Below the pieces are notes generated by a model. That model saw only the letters and a program-made list of their open reading frames with translations. It was not told the DNA's origin and made no database searches. A stretch of 64,000 bases of DNA, from the NCBI RefSeq assembly GCF_000025885.1, contig NC_014011.1:124001-188000 (forward strand). Reading direction: 5' to 3'. Origin of the DNA: Aminobacterium colombiense DSM 12261. GTDB lineage: Bacteria > Synergistota > Synergistia > Synergistales > Aminobacteriaceae. The translations under genes were made by a program, and so were the position numbers. Positions 33,413 to 42,084 of the stretch are shown here, in pieces; within the stretch, counting starts at the first letter, position 1, and every line of letters begins with the position of its first letter.

Positions 33413-34152
33413 GCGATGTAGAAAATATCCTCCTGGACGTGCAGAACCTTCAAGTAAGCTATGGTGCCATTCGCGCTCTTCGCGGCATTTCACTTCAGGT
33501 TAAAGAAGGCGAAATAGTCTGTGTCATTGGGGCTAATGGCGCGGGAAAATCAACGTTGATGAACGCACTTATGAGCGAAGTTCGCAGGGAAAAAGGGCTC
33601 ATTAATTTTTCGGGAGCGCCTTTGGCCCAGCGAAGTTATGATGTGGTGAAACAGGGCATATCCCTCGTCCCGGAGGGGCGGCGGGTATTCGCCCCTCTCA
33701 CCGTCTACGAAAATTTGATGATGGGGGCTTTTCCCCGTAAGGAGCCGGAAAAGGTGAAACAGGACCTTCAGTGGGTCTTCTCCCTCTTCCCTCGCCTTGA
33801 AGAGCGGCGTGACCAATATGCCGGAACTCTCTCAGGGGGTGAACAGCAGATGCTGGCCATCGGACGGGCCCTTATGTCCCGCCCCCGCCTTTTGCTTTTA
33901 GATGAGCCTTCTCTGGGCCTTGCCCCTATTATCATTAGGGATATTTTTAAGGAGCTCCGCCGGATAAACTCTGAGGGAGTTACCATTTTACTGGTTGAGC
34001 AAAATGCCCGACAGGCTCTGTTGCTTTCCCACCGAGGCTATGTGCTGCAGACAGGAAGCATTATTATGGCAGGAACATCAGAAGATTTGCTGAATAGCGC
34101 AGATATCAGGAATGCCTATTTAGGAGCGGGACGAAAAAAGGGCCTTCTGTAG
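33409..34152 (+). CDS. livF: ABC transporter ATPase, LivF family
   Basis: This 247-residue ATPase has Walker A GANGAGKSTLMNAL, the LivF-typical LVPEGRRVFAPLTVYENLMMGAF, a canonical signature LSGGEQQMLAIGRALMSRP, Walker B LLLLDEPSLGLAP and the switch His/Gln region LLVEQNARQALLLSHRGYVL. It forms the heterodimer with LivG. Its start overlaps the livG stop (ATGA) and a terminator follows, closing the five-gene operon. Confidence 0.95.
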   Translation: MSDVENILLDVQNLQVSYGAIRALRGISLQVKEGEIVCVIGANGAGKSTLMNALMSEVRREKGLINFSGAPLAQRSYDVVKQGISLVPEGRRVFAPLTVYENLMMGAFPRKEPEKVKQDLQWVFSLFPRLEERRDQYAGTLSGGEQQMLAIGRALMSRPRLLLLDEPSLGLAPIIIRDIFKELRRINSEGVTILLVEQNARQALLLSHRGYVLQTGSIIMAGTSEDLLNSADIRNAYLGAGRKKGLL

Positions 34153-34190
34153 TTTGCTATGAATTTGCAGGAAGGCTTTATTTATAAGAT

Positions 34191-34234
34191 TCAGGAGCCA
34201 ATCTTTGTAGAGAGGAGAGGCTCCTGATTTTTTT
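34191..34234 (+). terminator. Intrinsic terminator after livF
   Basis: TCAGGAGCC (34191-34199) pairs with GGCTCCTGA (34219-34227) over a 19-nt loop and is followed by seven Ts. It ends the liv operon and faces the convergent aminotransferase gene. Confidence 0.9.
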
Positions 34235-34246
34235 ACTGAAAGCAGA

Positions 34247-35368
34247 TTACCCTTTGCGATTGTTCAGAAAGACTTCAAACTGTTTGAGGGCTTCTGAAAA
34301 GGTGGCTCGCCCGAACCCCACCCTAAAACGATTTTCCTTTGATCCGAATAGAGTGCCGGGTATTATTAATACTCCGTATTGATCTATAGCCTCCTGACAA
34401 AAGGCCTCTATAGGGATGTTCCCTTTCAGGGCGGGGAAGGCTATAGACCCTCCCTTGGGAGGAACCCAGTGGAGAAGGTCATCATGTTTGTGGAAAAGGG
34501 TTTCAATTTCTTCAAGGTTGCTTGCTATAAGAGCCCTGTTCCGCTGCAGGATTTTTTCTTTTGCCCGAAGGCTCATGAGAGAAAGAATTTCAGAAGGAGA
34601 ACTTCCGCAAATAGTGGTGTAGTCTTTCAACTGGGCTGTAATATTGAGGATCTCACGGTCCTGAGCTGCTAGCCATCCCATTCGCAGCCCTGGAAGGCCA
34701 AAAGCCTTGGAAAGTCCGCCTAGTGTAACAGCTTTTTCATAAACAGTGCATGCAGAAGGAAGACGGGACATTTCGTCAAACTCAAGGAATCGATACATTT
34801 CATCAGAGAAAAGATAGAGATCGTGGCGAGATGCTATATCCACTATTTTAAGAAAATCTTTTTTCTCTGGCAGATACCCCGTTGGATTGTGGGGAAAATT
34901 CACGACGATCATTTTTGTTGCGGGTCTGATCATCCCTTCTAGTTCATCAAGGTCTAGGGTCCACTCCCCATTTTTTTCCTTTACAGACCAATAGGAGACT
35001 TCGCAGCCCATCCCTTCCGGGATGGAATAAAGGGACTGATAGGCTGGAGAGATGGCTATAACATGATCTCCAGGTTCGAGTATTCCGTTGAAAGCCAAAA
35101 ATATTCCTTCTTCTGGAACGGCAAGCAGCACATCTTCCTTCGAGAGACCAGTATAGAGAGCGGCTATTTCTTCTCTCAGTAGAGGGTGTCCCAAGGATTC
35201 CGTGTATCCGAGCCGGAGGTTTTTCCAGAGGGAAAGACTTTCAGTATCGGCCATTTGCAATAGTTCGGAGAGAGAAAAGCTCTCGCAATCCGATGGGCAA
35301 AGTAGAAACTCGGTTTTAAATTCGTAGCGGGCGAAATAGCGTTCAATTTTAAAAGCTGGCAGTTTCAT
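34247..35368 (-). CDS. Pyridoxal-phosphate aminotransferase, class I/II
   Basis: This 373-residue fold-type I aminotransferase is of the small-subunit type often labelled capreomycidine-synthase- or AspC-like. It contains LGYTESLGHPLLREEIAALY, VVNFPHNPTGYLPEK (cofactor Asn), FSDEMYRFLEFD (Asp/Tyr) and the Schiff-base Lys at about residue 221 in GGLSKAFGLPGLRMGWLA. A C-terminal Arg in NRFRVGFGR would bind the substrate carboxylate. GAGGAGG precedes the ATG. It lies 21 bp downstream of the MoaD-like gene in the same direction, so the two are probably one transcript. The substrate is unknown. Confidence 0.87.
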   Translation of the reverse strand: MKLPAFKIERYFARYEFKTEFLLCPSDCESFSLSELLQMADTESLSLWKNLRLGYTESLGHPLLREEIAALYTGLSKEDVLLAVPEEGIFLAFNGILEPGDHVIAISPAYQSLYSIPEGMGCEVSYWSVKEKNGEWTLDLDELEGMIRPATKMIVVNFPHNPTGYLPEKKDFLKIVDIASRHDLYLFSDEMYRFLEFDEMSRLPSACTVYEKAVTLGGLSKAFGLPGLRMGWLAAQDREILNITAQLKDYTTICGSSPSEILSLMSLRAKEKILQRNRALIASNLEEIETLFHKHDDLLHWVPPKGGSIAFPALKGNIPIEAFCQEAIDQYGVLIIPGTLFGSKENRFRVGFGRATFSEALKQFEVFLNNRKG

Positions 35369-35389
35369 GGTGTCTTCCTCCTCATTCTT

Positions 35390-35671
35390 TTAACCGCCCC
35401 CTACCGGTGGAAAAATATTGACCACGTCTTCGTCACAAAGAGGTGTATCAAGACCGTTAAGATGGGCTATATGTTTGCCATTGACCATAATAATAGTACC
35501 TGCCATAAGACGGTGGGGAACTTCGTTGCTTGACCAGATCCATTTATCAAAGGGTTCTCCGAAACGGTTAGAAAAGTCCTCCAAGAGCTGCCTGATGGTG
35601 GCAGGAGCTTTCATGTCAAATTCTTTTTCTCCAGTAGCATAAATAAGAAAGGCATGGACACGGAGCTTCAT
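35390..35671 (-). CDS. MoaD/ThiS-family ubiquitin-like sulfur carrier
   Basis: This 93-residue beta-grasp protein ends in PPVGGG, the C-terminal di-glycine that is adenylated and thiocarboxylated in MoaD and ThiS. The hydrophobic pattern TIIMVNGKHIAHLNGLDTPLCDEDVVNIFPPV matches the last strands of MoaD. It is divergent from iscR, and a ThiF/MoeB-like activating enzyme lies at 37909 beside a cysteine desulfurase, so the sulfur-transfer chain is locally complete. Close to the AOR gene at 39174, it may be a MoaD for a tungsten pterin cofactor. A carrier with another client is possible. Confidence 0.85.
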   Translation of the reverse strand: MKLRVHAFLIYATGEKEFDMKAPATIRQLLEDFSNRFGEPFDKWIWSSNEVPHRLMAGTIIMVNGKHIAHLNGLDTPLCDEDVVNIFPPVGGG

Positions 35672-35757
35672 GGGCAGTCCTCCTCCTTTTTAATTGTCTG
35701 CTTCAGCCTTATTATCTTTTTTCGCCTGAAAGAATGCAAATAGCAGCTGTTTTATTC

Positions 35758-35803
35758 TTGACAAATCCAGTAGGGTATAGTATGAATACTTATAATGCAA
35801 GCT
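35758..35803 (+). promoter_or_regulatory. Candidate iscR promoter/operator
   Basis: TTGACA (35758-35763) is a perfect -35 hexamer. The -10 is ambiguous (GTATAG/TAGTAT near 35776-35783, or a TATAAT at 35791 that is too distant). An imperfect inverted repeat TATAGTAT-GA-ATACTTATA (35776-35794) overlaps it and could be an Rrf2/IscR operator for autoregulation. Confidence 0.4.
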
Positions 35804-35825
35804 TATAAAAAGAAGGTGAAACGTA

Positions 35826-36242
35826 ATGAAACTGTCTACAAAGACACGATATGGGCTCAGGGCGTTGCTAGAGCTTGTCCGTCAGTATGATGGCCGTACA
35901 CCGCTGAGCATAACAGATATTGCATCGAAAGAAAACATTTCAGAGCGTTATCTCGAACAGCTTTTTTTGAAGCTGCGGAGAGATGGGCTTATTGAGAGTG
36001 TTCGTGGTCCTCAAGGAGGATACCTCCTCAGCAGGGCTCCCATGGAAATTACTGTTGCTGAGGTTGTGGAGGTTCTGGAGGGAAACATTCAGATAGCTGA
36101 TTGTCTCGAAGGACCGGAGTGCATGAGAGAGAGTGCGTGCCCGGCCAGGAAGCTCTGGCTGAGGCTGCGCGACAGTATTGATAATGTATTGGTCTCAACA
36201 ACGCTGAAAGATCTTATAGAAGATCATGATCTTCAGAAATAG
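35826..36242 (+). CDS. iscR: Rrf2-family regulator IscR
   Basis: This 138-residue protein has the Rrf2 winged helix-turn-helix (MKLSTKTRYGLRALLEL at the start, then ITDIASKENISERYLEQLFLKLRRDGLIESVRGPQGGYLLSR). Three cysteines in DCLEGPECMRESACPARKLW (about residues 97, 103 and 108) fit the [2Fe-2S] site of IscR. It senses cluster status and represses the isc operon. It is the first gene of iscR-iscS-iscU-thiF-tag, which supports the assignment over CymR or other Rrf2 members. Confidence 0.92.
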   Translation: MKLSTKTRYGLRALLELVRQYDGRTPLSITDIASKENISERYLEQLFLKLRRDGLIESVRGPQGGYLLSRAPMEITVAEVVEVLEGNIQIADCLEGPECMRESACPARKLWLRLRDSIDNVLVSTTLKDLIEDHDLQK

Positions 36243-36267
36243 TTTGAGAGAAAGGCAGGCTATTAAT

Positions 36268-37473
36268 ATGATGCGACAGGTCTATATGGATCATGCGGCT
36301 ACTACTCCAGTGGCTTCCGAAGTTCTCAAAGAGATGATGCCCTATTTCACTGAGTCTTTTGGGAACCCTTCATCTCTTTATACGCTGGGACAGCAGAACA
36401 AAGAGGTTGTGAGAGCTGCCCGCGAAAAGGTTGCCGAGGTGCTGAACGCATCGCCCGATGAGATATATTTTACGAGCGGCGGTACAGAATCGGATAATTG
36501 GGCTTTGAAAGGAGTGGCTTTTACCTATCGAAATAAAGGGAATCACATTATCACAACAAAAATAGAACATCACGCGGTGCTTCATTCAGCAGAGTATCTT
36601 GCTGGCCTTGGCTATGATATTACCTACCTCGGCGTAGATGAAGAGGGTCGTGTCTCTGTAGATGATGTAAGAAAGGCCATCACAGAGAAGACGGTTCTTG
36701 TTTCGGTGATGTTTGCAAACAACGAGATAGGGACCATTCAGCCCATTGCCGAGATCGGAAGGCTATGCCGGGAAAAGGGCGTGCTCTTTCACACAGACGC
36801 TGTTCAGGCGGTAGCTCACATACCTATTGATGTGAAAGCCATGGATATTGACCTGCTCTCTCTTTCAGCCCATAAATTTTACGGCCCCAAGGGAACGGGC
36901 GTCATGTATATTCGGAAAGGCGTAAAGCTCGATAACTTTATCCATGGAGGCGGCCAGGAAAAAGGCCGCAGGGCCACAACTGAGAATGTGGCAGGCATTG
37001 TGGGCCTGGGCATCGCCATAGAGCGGGCAGCAGGGAAGATAAGCTCGGAAAAAAGTCGTCTTACCGCTTTGAGGGATGGTTTAATAGAAGAAATCATGGC
37101 TCGGATCCCTTATGCAAAACTCAATGGTGCAGCGGGGGATGGCAGGCTGCCCAATAATGTGAATGTAAGCCTAATAGGGGTAGAAGGTGAGACACTTCTC
37201 ATGGATCTTGACATGTTCGACATAGCGGCGTCTACAGGAAGCGCCTGTTCTTCCGGTTCCCTCGATCCATCCCATGTGCTTATGGCAATAGGGCTGACCC
37301 ACGAACAGGCTCACGGTTCCCTTCGTCTCACCCTTGGGGAATCCACCACAGAAGAAGATGTGGCCTATGTTGTTGAAAAACTTGCAGGAATAGTAGAGCG
37401 GCGTAGAAACATGTCGCCTTTATGGGAAGATTTTCTGAAGGCAGAGGAAAGGAGCGAGAAGAATGCTCTATAG
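36268..37473 (+). CDS. iscS: Cysteine desulfurase
   Basis: This 401-residue PLP enzyme is of the IscS/NifS class. YMDHAATTPVASEVLKEMMPYF is at the N-terminus, then TSGGTESDNWALKG, the PLP lysine at about 203 in SLSAHKFYGPKGTG, and the active-site loop Cys at about 327 in STGSACSSGSLDPSHVL. It mobilises sulfur from cysteine as a persulfide for Fe-S cluster assembly and probably for the MoaD/ThiF-type pathway nearby. The frame is open from 36226, inside iscR, but AAAGGCAGG favours the ATG at 36268. Its end overlaps iscU by 11 bp. Confidence 0.95.
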   Translation: MMRQVYMDHAATTPVASEVLKEMMPYFTESFGNPSSLYTLGQQNKEVVRAAREKVAEVLNASPDEIYFTSGGTESDNWALKGVAFTYRNKGNHIITTKIEHHAVLHSAEYLAGLGYDITYLGVDEEGRVSVDDVRKAITEKTVLVSVMFANNEIGTIQPIAEIGRLCREKGVLFHTDAVQAVAHIPIDVKAMDIDLLSLSAHKFYGPKGTGVMYIRKGVKLDNFIHGGGQEKGRRATTENVAGIVGLGIAIERAAGKISSEKSRLTALRDGLIEEIMARIPYAKLNGAAGDGRLPNNVNVSLIGVEGETLLMDLDMFDIAASTGSACSSGSLDPSHVLMAIGLTHEQAHGSLRLTLGESTTEEDVAYVVEKLAGIVERRRNMSPLWEDFLKAEERSEKNAL

Positions 37474-37906
37474 TGAAATAGTAATGGATCACTTTCAGAA
37501 TCCCCGCAATGTGGGAGAGATAAAGGATGCAGACGGCGTTGGGGAAGCGGGAAACCCAAGATGCGGCGATATTATGAAGATATATATCAAGGTTGAGAAT
37601 GACCATATTGTGGATATTAAGTTTAAGACCTTCGGCTGCGCGTCAGCCATCGCTTCTTCAAGTATGGCCACAGAGCTTGTAATGGGAAAGACTATAGAGG
37701 AAGCATGGAATATAACGAACAGCGCTGTGGCGAAAGCTCTTGATGGACTTCCACCGATAAAAATGCATTGCTCTGTACTGGCAGAGGAGGCCATTCATGG
37801 GGCAATAAACGACTATCGCCGGCGTCAGGGCCTTGAACCCTGGGAAGACAAAAGCCATGATGAACTGGTGGACGAGCACTCCCACCACTTTCATCATCAG
37901 GGATAA
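37463..37906 (+). CDS. iscU: Fe-S cluster scaffold IscU/NifU with His-rich tail
   Basis: This 147-residue scaffold has the three conserved cluster-binding cysteines, in GNPRCGDIM, TFGCASAIASSS and KMHCSVLAEEAI. It builds [2Fe-2S] and [4Fe-4S] clusters with sulfur from IscS, whose gene it overlaps. The C-terminus HDELVDEHSHHFHHQG is unusually His-rich for IscU and could bind an extra metal. LPPIKMHCSVLAE replaces the LPPVKLHCS consensus only slightly. Confidence 0.94.
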   Translation: MLYSEIVMDHFQNPRNVGEIKDADGVGEAGNPRCGDIMKIYIKVENDHIVDIKFKTFGCASAIASSSMATELVMGKTIEEAWNITNSAVAKALDGLPPIKMHCSVLAEEAIHGAINDYRRRQGLEPWEDKSHDELVDEHSHHFHHQG

Positions 37907-37908
37907 CA

Positions 37909-38595
37909 ATGATTCCCCGCCGTTATGACCGGAACATAGCAAGTTTAGGAATGGAGGGACAGGAACGCCTCTTTCGATGCCACGTTCTTGTAGCTGGTTG
38001 CGGAGGACTCGGCGGGGTGGTTGTTGAAATTCTGGCCCGGGCAGGGGTAGGAACGCTCACCCTTGTAGATGGGGATGTGTTTTCAGAGAGTAATTTAAAT
38101 CGTCAGCTCTTGGCAAAGGAAGACAATTTTGGGCGATTAAAGGCTGAAGCGGCTGAGGCGAGAGTAAAAGAGATCAATGGCCATGTCAACGTGTGGGCGG
38201 TTCCTCACATGTTGACTGAGGATAATTGTCAGTCACTTCTGGCAGGAGTGGATTTGGCAATTGATGCCCTTGATAGCAATTTGGCAAGGGCTGTTCTCTA
38301 TAAAGGGTGCAAGGAGGCGAAAGTTCCTGTCATCCATGGCGCTCTTGGGGGGATGATTGGGCAGGTGGGACGATATAGACCATGGGAAAAAACTCATTTT
38401 GATGTTTTTGAAGGGAGTCTCCCTGACGCGGGCATTGAGGTTGCGGCGGGAACTCCAAGTTTCACCCCTTATGTTATCGGTGCCCTTGAAGCGGCAGAGG
38501 CCATTAAATATCTGGCGGAGGTGGAAGAGATACGGTGGGGAACTCTTACGCTTGTAGATCTTGCCATCATGTCTATGGAGACTTTGGAACTATGA
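37909..38595 (+). CDS. ThiF/MoeB/HesA-family adenylyltransferase
   Basis: This 228-residue E1-like enzyme has RYDRNIASLGMEGQERLFRCHVLVAGCGGLGGVVVEILARAGVGTLTLVDGDVFSESNLNRQLL, which holds the nucleotide-binding G-x-G-G-L-G and the D-x-D and N-x-x-R residues that bind ATP and Mg. It ends without the C-terminal rhodanese domain of long MoeB types. It activates the C-terminal glycine of a MoaD/ThiS-like carrier; the candidate partner is encoded at 35390. The start is 2 bp after the iscU stop and the end overlaps tag. No CxxC zinc pair was recognised, as in HesA/TcdA-like members. Confidence 0.9.
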   Translation: MIPRRYDRNIASLGMEGQERLFRCHVLVAGCGGLGGVVVEILARAGVGTLTLVDGDVFSESNLNRQLLAKEDNFGRLKAEAAEARVKEINGHVNVWAVPHMLTEDNCQSLLAGVDLAIDALDSNLARAVLYKGCKEAKVPVIHGALGGMIGQVGRYRPWEKTHFDVFEGSLPDAGIEVAAGTPSFTPYVIGALEAAEAIKYLAEVEEIRWGTLTLVDLAIMSMETLEL

Positions 38596-39170
38596 TAGCC
38601 AATGAGGAAATGAAGCGCTGTCCCTGGGCGGAAACCCATCCATTGCTCACTGCGTATCACGATGAAGAATGGGGTGTTCCTCAATACGACGAAGAGCGCC
38701 TTTTCGAACTGTTGATTCTAGAATCGGCCCAGGCGGGATTGAGCTGGCTCACTGTTCTCAAGAAGAGAGAAGGCTATCGAGATGCCTTTGCCCAGTTCGA
38801 TGTTGAAAAAGTGGCGGCCTTTGATCAGCAAAAAATAGAGGGGCTCTGTCAGAGCCCCCACATCATACAAAACAGGCGAAAGATCGCGGCGGCGGTGAAC
38901 AATGCGCGCCAATTCATTGCCATTGCTGAAAAGCATGGTTCTTTTTCGCGCTTTTTATGGAGTTTTGTAGATAACAAACCCATAACCAATCACTGGAAAA
39001 ATCCGTCAGACGTACCGGCTTCCACCCCTCTTTCTGCCCGCTTGAGCGGGGAGCTGAAAAAAAGAGGATTTACCTTCGTCGGCCCCATCATCTGCTATTC
39101 CTATATGCAGGCAGTGGGGATGGTCAATGACCATCTCATCCATTGCTTTTGTCATGGAAAATCTTTTTAA
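38592..39170 (+). CDS. tag: DNA-3-methyladenine glycosylase I
   Basis: This 192-residue protein is of the Tag family, with RCPWAETHPLLTAYHDEEWGVPQYDEERLFELLILESAQAGLSW at the N-terminus and VNDHLIHCFCH at the C-terminus. Zinc-snap ligands are expected at the early Cys and His and the late His and Cys. It removes 3-methyladenine from DNA. The ATG at 38592 overlaps the thiF stop (ATGA), with GGAG 10 nt upstream, and is preferred to an open extension from 38535. It is the last gene of the isc transcript and ends 3 bp from the convergent AOR gene. Confidence 0.93.
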   Translation: MIANEEMKRCPWAETHPLLTAYHDEEWGVPQYDEERLFELLILESAQAGLSWLTVLKKREGYRDAFAQFDVEKVAAFDQQKIEGLCQSPHIIQNRRKIAAAVNNARQFIAIAEKHGSFSRFLWSFVDNKPITNHWKNPSDVPASTPLSARLSGELKKRGFTFVGPIICYSYMQAVGMVNDHLIHCFCHGKSF

Positions 39171-39173
39171 TGT

Positions 39174-40994
39174 CTATAATGCGAATTCTTCAATCCCCAG
39201 TTTTTTCAATTGCTCATAGGTAGGAATGCCCTTTTCGTCCCAGCCTCTGGCTGCATAGTAGCATTCAAGTTGTTTCTGAAGGTCGGGAAGTGTGTCCGCG
39301 GCTCCTCCTGTTCCGCGCGGTTCGTGAAGAATCCGTTCTGGTAAAGTATCGTCATCCTTTGTGAAGCCGCACCGGGAGTTGAAAAGCCGCTTCAGTGTAA
39401 AGATGCGCTTACCTGTCTCTTCTAGCTCTTCTCTGGTCATCTCCCAGCCTGTAACGCCGTGAATCCATGTAAGGAGATCATCAATGGAGACACAGGCAAG
39501 GATTGGAAATTTGCATATTTTTAGAGAGTCGAGAACGCCCATAAAGTTCTGGAAAGGAACGTTCAGTTCTCCTTTCCCGTCATCGATGGTCCTGTCGAGG
39601 ACCTCTGTAATTCCAAAATCCTTATAAGTAGCGTTTCGTTCACAGGCGTATGTGTAGCCTGAAAGATGGCAGGCTCCGCGGCTTGATGTGGCATATCCGG
39701 CAGCCAGGCTTTTGTAGCAGCGAGGATCGTGGGCAGGAAGGTCAAGGCCTTTTACGTGAATTGCATATCGCTCAGCCCCATGTCCTATTATTTCAGCTGC
39801 CTTGCGGGTTCCTAGGCTGAGAATAGCGCCGAAGCCTTCTCTTTTTCCCATGGCTTCCACTATTCGGATCATGGCCTTTCCGTCTCCCCAATTAAGGGGA
39901 AATCCGATTTCTTTCTCTGTAACGATGCCCCGTTCAAAAAGCTCCATGGCAAAGGCTACTGCTGCCCCTGTCGAGATGGTGTCGAGGCCGTAGCGGTTAC
40001 AGATATCGGCAGCCCGGGCTATATCTTTCAGATCGTTGACAAGACAGTTGCTTCCCAACATGCCGATGGTTTCGTACTCAGGCCCTGCCCCAGCAATATT
40101 ATCGAAGGCAACTTCTCTCCCGCAACGGATGGGACACGCAACGCAGCCGTAATTTTCTGTGAGGATTGTGTCGGCCATGGCTTCACCCGTAATAGACAAG
40201 ACTTCTGGTTTCCATGAGCCTTGCTGCCAGTTTTTAATGGGCAAATCCCCGTATTCTTCGGCCAAGGATACTCCGCCGGCAGTTCCAAAACGGGTCATAC
40301 CTGCCAATTTCTGAGAAAATAAAAGGTGTTTTTCTTTTGAGAGGGCCCGCACTTTTTCTTCGTCGAACAGGCCTGGTCTAAAAGTCCCCCCAGCGACAAT
40401 GGCTTTTAGATTTTTACTTCCCATGACTGCGCCAAGGCCGCATCGACCAGCAGCTCGAGCATGGGGTCCGTCGTGCATTATTCCTGCTATGAGGGCCATT
40501 TTTTCTCCTGCCGGGCCTATGCATGAAACACCGCAAGCTCCTCCAAACTCCTCTTTAAGCATCTGTTCGGTTTCAAAGGAATCTTTTCCCCATAAAAGAG
40601 ATGCGTCGCGAAGAGAAACTTCTCCGTTGCGAATGACTATATAGACAGGCTTTTCAGCTTTCCCCTCCACAATAAGGCCGTAAAAGCCCCCTCGCAAAAG
40701 ATGAAATCCAAAAGTTCCGCCAGCGTCTGATTCGCCGTGGGCCCCTGTCAGGGGAGATTTTGAAACGATCTGATGTCGGCCGCTGGTGGGTATTCCAGTG
40801 CCCTGAAAGGGTCCATTCATAAAAATAAGCGGGTTTTCCGCCCCTAAAGGGTCAATTTCCGGACGGGAATATTTGAAGTAAAAATAGGTGCCGAGGCCTG
40901 AACCTCCTATGAAACGGCGAGCTACCCCCTCTTCCACTGAGAACGTATCTATTGTCCCAGTGGAAAGATCGATATGGACCATTTGCATTTTCAT
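39174..40994 (-). CDS. Aldehyde:ferredoxin oxidoreductase family tungsten enzyme
   Basis: This 606-residue AOR-family protein has an N-terminal domain with FIGGSGLGTYFYFKYS and SKSPLTGAHGESDAGGTFG, which binds the bis-pterin. The [4Fe-4S] motif C-V-A-C-P-I-R-C-G lies at about residues 283-291, and the fourth ligand is probably the Cys in SLKICKFP. GPEYETIGMLGSNC and DTISTGAAVAFAMEL match the family core. It oxidises an aldehyde to the acid with ferredoxin, useful for 2-oxo-acid fermentation. GGGGGAG lies 7 nt upstream of the ATG at 40994; a TTG at 41000 is also in frame. The aldehyde specificity is unknown. Confidence 0.92.
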   Translation of the reverse strand: MKMQMVHIDLSTGTIDTFSVEEGVARRFIGGSGLGTYFYFKYSRPEIDPLGAENPLIFMNGPFQGTGIPTSGRHQIVSKSPLTGAHGESDAGGTFGFHLLRGGFYGLIVEGKAEKPVYIVIRNGEVSLRDASLLWGKDSFETEQMLKEEFGGACGVSCIGPAGEKMALIAGIMHDGPHARAAGRCGLGAVMGSKNLKAIVAGGTFRPGLFDEEKVRALSKEKHLLFSQKLAGMTRFGTAGGVSLAEEYGDLPIKNWQQGSWKPEVLSITGEAMADTILTENYGCVACPIRCGREVAFDNIAGAGPEYETIGMLGSNCLVNDLKDIARAADICNRYGLDTISTGAAVAFAMELFERGIVTEKEIGFPLNWGDGKAMIRIVEAMGKREGFGAILSLGTRKAAEIIGHGAERYAIHVKGLDLPAHDPRCYKSLAAGYATSSRGACHLSGYTYACERNATYKDFGITEVLDRTIDDGKGELNVPFQNFMGVLDSLKICKFPILACVSIDDLLTWIHGVTGWEMTREELEETGKRIFTLKRLFNSRCGFTKDDDTLPERILHEPRGTGGAADTLPDLQKQLECYYAARGWDEKGIPTYEQLKKLGIEEFAL

Positions 40995-41093
40995 AACCAA
41001 TCTCCCCCTTTATTGCCTTTTTTACTCTTTTCATTATATACTGCAAATATTTCTTGAGCATTTATTATTACAACAAAAAGGAGCCCTGCTTTC

Positions 41094-42041
41094 ATGGAAT
41101 TCAACCGAGGGGAACGTGCCCTATTAGTGACATCCGTAGGTTTTTGGATTAATCTGATTCTTACCATTGTAAAATATGCGGCAGGATTCACCGCTCATAG
41201 CGGAGCCATGATTGCTGACGCTACCCATTCTCTCTCAGATCTTGTTACCGATGTAGTGGTATTTTTCGGTTTTAAAGTGGTCAACAAGCCTGCAGATAAA
41301 GATCATCGGTATGGCCATGGAAAGGTGGAAACTCTTTTAGCTTCTTTATGCGGAGTGGTCTTATTTGTGGCAGGCACAGGGATTTTGCTTGAAGCCGCTC
41401 ATAAAATTATTATGATCTTGAGAGGAGAGGCTCTTCCCCGGCCTGGAATGCTTGCCTTGGGGGCTGCCTTTTTGTCCATTGTGGTAAAAGAACTTCTATA
41501 CCGATATACAGCCCACTGGGCCAAAAATATAAACAGCCCGGCTCTTTTGGCCAAGGCTTGGGACCATCGTTCCGATGCTTTTTCGTCCATAGGCGTTCTT
41601 TTTGGCATCGCAGGGGCCCGTTTTTTAGGAGGCGGAGGCCGCATCCTCGATCCCATTGCGGCAGCTGCTGTAAGTTTTTTTATCATTCGAGTCTCGCTGC
41701 CGATAATGCTTGAGAGCTTGAATGAACTTCTTGAGGGAGCTCTCGATAGAGAAACGGAAGAGCGGATCATAGCCCTTATAAGGGAGTCGAAGGAGATTCG
41801 CGAAGTCCACCATTTGCGAACTCGTCGGGTCGGTCCCTATATTGCCATGGAAACCCATGTTCTCGTCGATAGGTCTATGAGCCTGGTGGAAGCCCATTAT
41901 ATAGCCTCAGTGGTGGAAGACAGGCTTCATCAGGAGTTTGGGCCGGAAACCCTCATCTCCCTTCATGTTGAACCTCTTCCGGAAAGAGGGAAAGATCACG
42001 TTGATGACCACGTGTCGGAACATCCGAACCACCCCCATTAA
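41094..42041 (+). CDS. Cation diffusion facilitator (CDF) metal exporter
   Basis: This 315-residue CDF protein has six predicted helices in the N-terminal 210 residues and a cytoplasmic ferredoxin-like domain. Metal-site motifs are HSLSDLVTD (helix 2), HRYGHGKVE (loop) and AWDHRSDAFSS (helix 5, H-x-x-x-D). The C-terminal tail KDHVDDHVSEHPNHPH is His-rich, probably for metal sensing. The H-D/D-D pattern suggests zinc, iron or manganese export. AAGGAG is 12 nt upstream of the ATG. It is divergent from the AOR gene and followed by a terminator. Confidence 0.92.
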   Translation: MEFNRGERALLVTSVGFWINLILTIVKYAAGFTAHSGAMIADATHSLSDLVTDVVVFFGFKVVNKPADKDHRYGHGKVETLLASLCGVVLFVAGTGILLEAAHKIIMILRGEALPRPGMLALGAAFLSIVVKELLYRYTAHWAKNINSPALLAKAWDHRSDAFSSIGVLFGIAGARFLGGGGRILDPIAAAAVSFFIIRVSLPIMLESLNELLEGALDRETEERIIALIRESKEIREVHHLRTRRVGPYIAMETHVLVDRSMSLVEAHYIASVVEDRLHQEFGPETLISLHVEPLPERGKDHVDDHVSEHPNHPH

Positions 42042-42055
42042 ATAAGAAATCTGAG

Positions 42056-42084
42056 GCCCGGGTACATAGGTTGCCCGGGCTTTT
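42056..42084 (+). terminator. Intrinsic terminator after the CDF gene
   Basis: GCCCGGG (42056-42062) and CCCGGGC (42074-42080) form a perfect stem, followed by TTTTCC. Its right arm overlaps the likely -35 element of the next gene (TTGCCC at 42071). Confidence 0.8.
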
